DNA of 5,292 nt from Nitrospiria bacterium (lineage in GTDB: Bacteria; Nitrospirota; Nitrospiria; Nitrospirales; UBA8639): positions 1 through 5,292 of the forward strand of contig JAUIKP010000270.1 of assembly GCA_030430725.1 (NCBI GenBank), written 5' to 3'. The notes beneath the pieces were generated by a model that had not been told where the DNA came from, made no database searches, and saw only the letters and a list, made by a program, of their open reading frames with translations. Below are positions 3,505-5,292 of this stretch, piece after piece. How positions within the stretch are numbered: position 1 is the stretch's first letter; each line of letters begins with the position of its first letter. A program made the position numbers and the translations under genes.

Positions 3505-5292
3505 ATGAAACCCGCATGCGATTCGCTGGACCAGCTCTGTATTAACACCATTCGTACCTTATCGATGGATGCGGTGCAAACCGCGAACTCCGGGCATCCC
3601 GGTACTCCGATGGCCCTGGCTCCTGTGGCCTATTGGCTCTGGAATCGAATCTTGCGTTCGGATCCAGACGATCCCATCTGGCCGAATCGGGATCGGTTTG
3701 TTCTCTCAGCCGGGCATGCGTCAATGTTGCTCTACTCCCTGCTGCATCTCTGTGGGGTGAAATCGGTAAATGGGCAATATGAGCAATTGGGTGAGCTCTC
3801 CGTGACGTTGGACGATATTAAACAGTTTCGGCAATTAGAGAGTAAATGTCCTGGGCATCCTGAGTATCGTTGGACATCGGGTATCGAAACGACGACCGGT
3901 CCATTAGGCCAGGGCGTCGCAACCAGTGTCGGCATGGCGATTGCGGAACGATGGATGGCCGGGTATTTCAATCGACCCGATTTTGAAATGTTTAACTATA
4001 ATGTGTATGCCATTTGTGGCGATGGATGTTTGATGGAAGGGGTATCCTCGGAAGCGGCATCTCTTGCCGGACACCTCAAATTGTCGAACCTCTGTTGGAT
4101 CTATGACAACAATAAGATCACCATTGAAGGCCATACGGATTTGGCCTTTACAGAGGATGTGGCCACCCGGTTTATCGCCTATGGCTGGAATGTGACTCGT
4201 GTGGGGGATGCCAATGATCTCAGTATGCTGGATCGCGCATTTGGCACATTTTTGAAGGAATCAGATCGTCCGACCCTGATCATTGTGGATAGCCATATAG
4301 GGTATGGAGCTCCGAATAAACAGGACACGCATTCAGCGCACGGTGAACCGTTGGGTGAAGAAGAAATCCGGTTAGCCAAACGCTATTATGGTTGGCCGGA
4401 AGACGCCCGATTTCTTGTTCCCGAAGAGGTGCCCGCCCATTTCCAGCAGGGTATCGGGAAACGAGGCAAAGCGTTGCGGACTGCCTGGATGGCCCGCTTT
4501 GCAGACTATCAAGTCAAATATCCGGAATTGGCCGGCCACTTGTATCACATGCAACATAGACAATTGCCCGTGGGTTGGGACCGTAACGTTCCTGTTTTTC
4601 CGCCTGATGCCAAGGGTCTTGCCGGTCGGGAAGTGTCTGGAATCGTATTGAATGCCTTAGCTGCCACTATTCCCTGGTTCTTCGGTGGGGCCGCAGATTT
4701 GGCTCCCTCCACGAAGACTCGATTAACATTTGAGGGAGCCGGAGATTTGACCGGCAGCAATTCATCAGGACGGAATATCCATTTTGGTGTTCGGGAACAT
4801 GCGATGGGCGCGATTTTGAATGGCCTGTCTTTGTCAAAAGTTCGCCCCTATGGCTCAGGGTTTCTTATCTTTAGCGATTATGCCAGACCGGCCATCCGGT
4901 TAAGTGCCTTGATGGAAATTCCTGTGGTGCATATCTTTACTCATGATTCCATTGGGGTGGGAGAAGATGGACCGACACACCAGCCTATTGAACAAATCTC
5001 TTCGCTTCGCGCGATTCCCGGGTTAATTGTGTTTCGCCCTGGAGATGCCAACGAAATTGCCGAAGCGTGGAAGGTGATTATGGAACTGCGGCACGAACCG
5101 GTGATTATGATTGTCTCGCGGCAGGCGATTCCCACCTTAGATCGCATGAAATATGCGTCTGCGTCGGGCGTGGCCAAAGGTGCCTATGTGTTGGCAGACC
5201 CGTCCGATGGATGCCCAGAGGTGTTATTACTTGGAACGGGAAGCGAAGTGCCATTGTGTGTGCAAGCCCATGAGCAATTGGCGGTCGAAGGG
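3505..5292 (+). CDS. tkt: Transketolase, 3' end outside window
   Basis: The frame is open from the ATG at 3505 to the right edge: 596 residues, against about 663 for E. coli TktA, so only the end of the C-terminal domain is missing. Transketolase uses thiamine diphosphate and a divalent metal to move two-carbon ketol units between sugar phosphates in the non-oxidative pentose phosphate and Calvin pathways. The catalytic and cofactor residues I checked are present: H31 (SGHPG), H71 (SAGHAS), H118 (GHPE), TTGPLGQG (129-137), the TPP/metal motif GDG with D173, N203 and I205 in YDNNKI, H279 (HSAHG), R375, S402 (DLAPS), the catalytic E431 in GVREH, and D488/H492 in GEDGPTHQP. Relative to E. coli there are 13 extra residues between H71 and H118, including NGQYEQLGELSVTLDD; I recall this longer form from other bacteria. 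No neighbouring sugar-phosphate gene is visible upstream, and the divergent neighbour is the ttuBA operon. Confidence -1.
   Translation, partial: MKPACDSLDQLCINTIRTLSMDAVQTANSGHPGTPMALAPVAYWLWNRILRSDPDDPIWPNRDRFVLSAGHASMLLYSLLHLCGVKSVNGQYEQLGELSVTLDDIKQFRQLESKCPGHPEYRWTSGIETTTGPLGQGVATSVGMAIAERWMAGYFNRPDFEMFNYNVYAICGDGCLMEGVSSEAASLAGHLKLSNLCWIYDNNKITIEGHTDLAFTEDVATRFIAYGWNVTRVGDANDLSMLDRAFGTFLKESDRPTLIIVDSHIGYGAPNKQDTHSAHGEPLGEEEIRLAKRYYGWPEDARFLVPEEVPAHFQQGIGKRGKALRTAWMARFADYQVKYPELAGHLYHMQHRQLPVGWDRNVPVFPPDAKGLAGREVSGIVLNALAATIPWFFGGAADLAPSTKTRLTFEGAGDLTGSNSSGRNIHFGVREHAMGAILNGLSLSKVRPYGSGFLIFSDYARPAIRLSALMEIPVVHIFTHDSIGVGEDGPTHQPIEQISSLRAIPGLIVFRPGDANEIAEAWKVIMELRHEPVIMIVSRQAIPTLDRMKYASASGVAKGAYVLADPSDGCPEVLLLGTGSEVPLCVQAHEQLAVEG

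Noticed and set aside
3542..5273. Many short frames on both strands across 3542-5273
   Set aside because: All are shadows of the transketolase gene, whose full conserved motif set is read in one uninterrupted frame.

Overview
This 5.3 kb stretch of bacterial chromosome has intermediate G+C (about 50% by eye) and compact gene packing. It holds four complete protein genes and two that run off the ends, with no RNA gene, mobile element or CRISPR array. The style (an HpnL-like flippase-family protein, a ubiquitin-like sulfur carrier next to a TtuA-type tRNA thiolase, and a long-form transketolase) fits a free-living environmental bacterium. Nitrospirota or a similar deep-branching Gram-negative lineage is my guess; nothing in the window proves it.

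Layout: (i) 1-1329, plus strand: the 3' end of a probable CDP-alcohol phosphatidyltransferase gene overlaps by 8 bases the start of a 332-residue polytopic protein of the lysylphosphatidylglycerol synthase transmembrane/flippase-like family. Together they look like a membrane-lipid unit. (ii) 1439-1870, plus: a 143-residue soluble, probably beta-rich protein of unknown function, with its own ribosome binding site. (iii) 1871-2117: a convergent intergenic region with hairpins and no convincing gene. (iv) 3252-2118, minus: a two-gene operon in the order ttuB, ttuA. It encodes a 64-residue ubiquitin-fold sulfur carrier ending in Gly-Gly and an ATP-dependent tRNA 2-thiouridine synthetase with two zinc-finger cysteine sets, a PP-loop and three presumed Fe-S cysteines. 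(v) 3253-3504: a divergent control region. (vi) 3505 to the right edge, plus: transketolase, 596 residues visible, with all the thiamine-diphosphate and catalytic motifs I checked intact.

How the genes work together: TtuB as C-terminal thiocarboxylate would donate sulfur to TtuA, which adenylates the target uridine in tRNA (position 54 in characterised thermophile systems) and replaces its 2-oxygen with sulfur. The TtuB-activating enzyme (TtuC/MoeB-like) is not in the window. Transketolase serves the non-oxidative pentose phosphate or Calvin pathway and shares only the divergent upstream region with ttuBA.

Most of the window is recognisable housekeeping biology. The points that most deserve a second look are the ttuB-ttuA pair, the terminal Gly-Gly codons of ttuB doubling as the ttuA ribosome binding site, the probably leaderless ttuB message, and the unassigned 143-residue protein.
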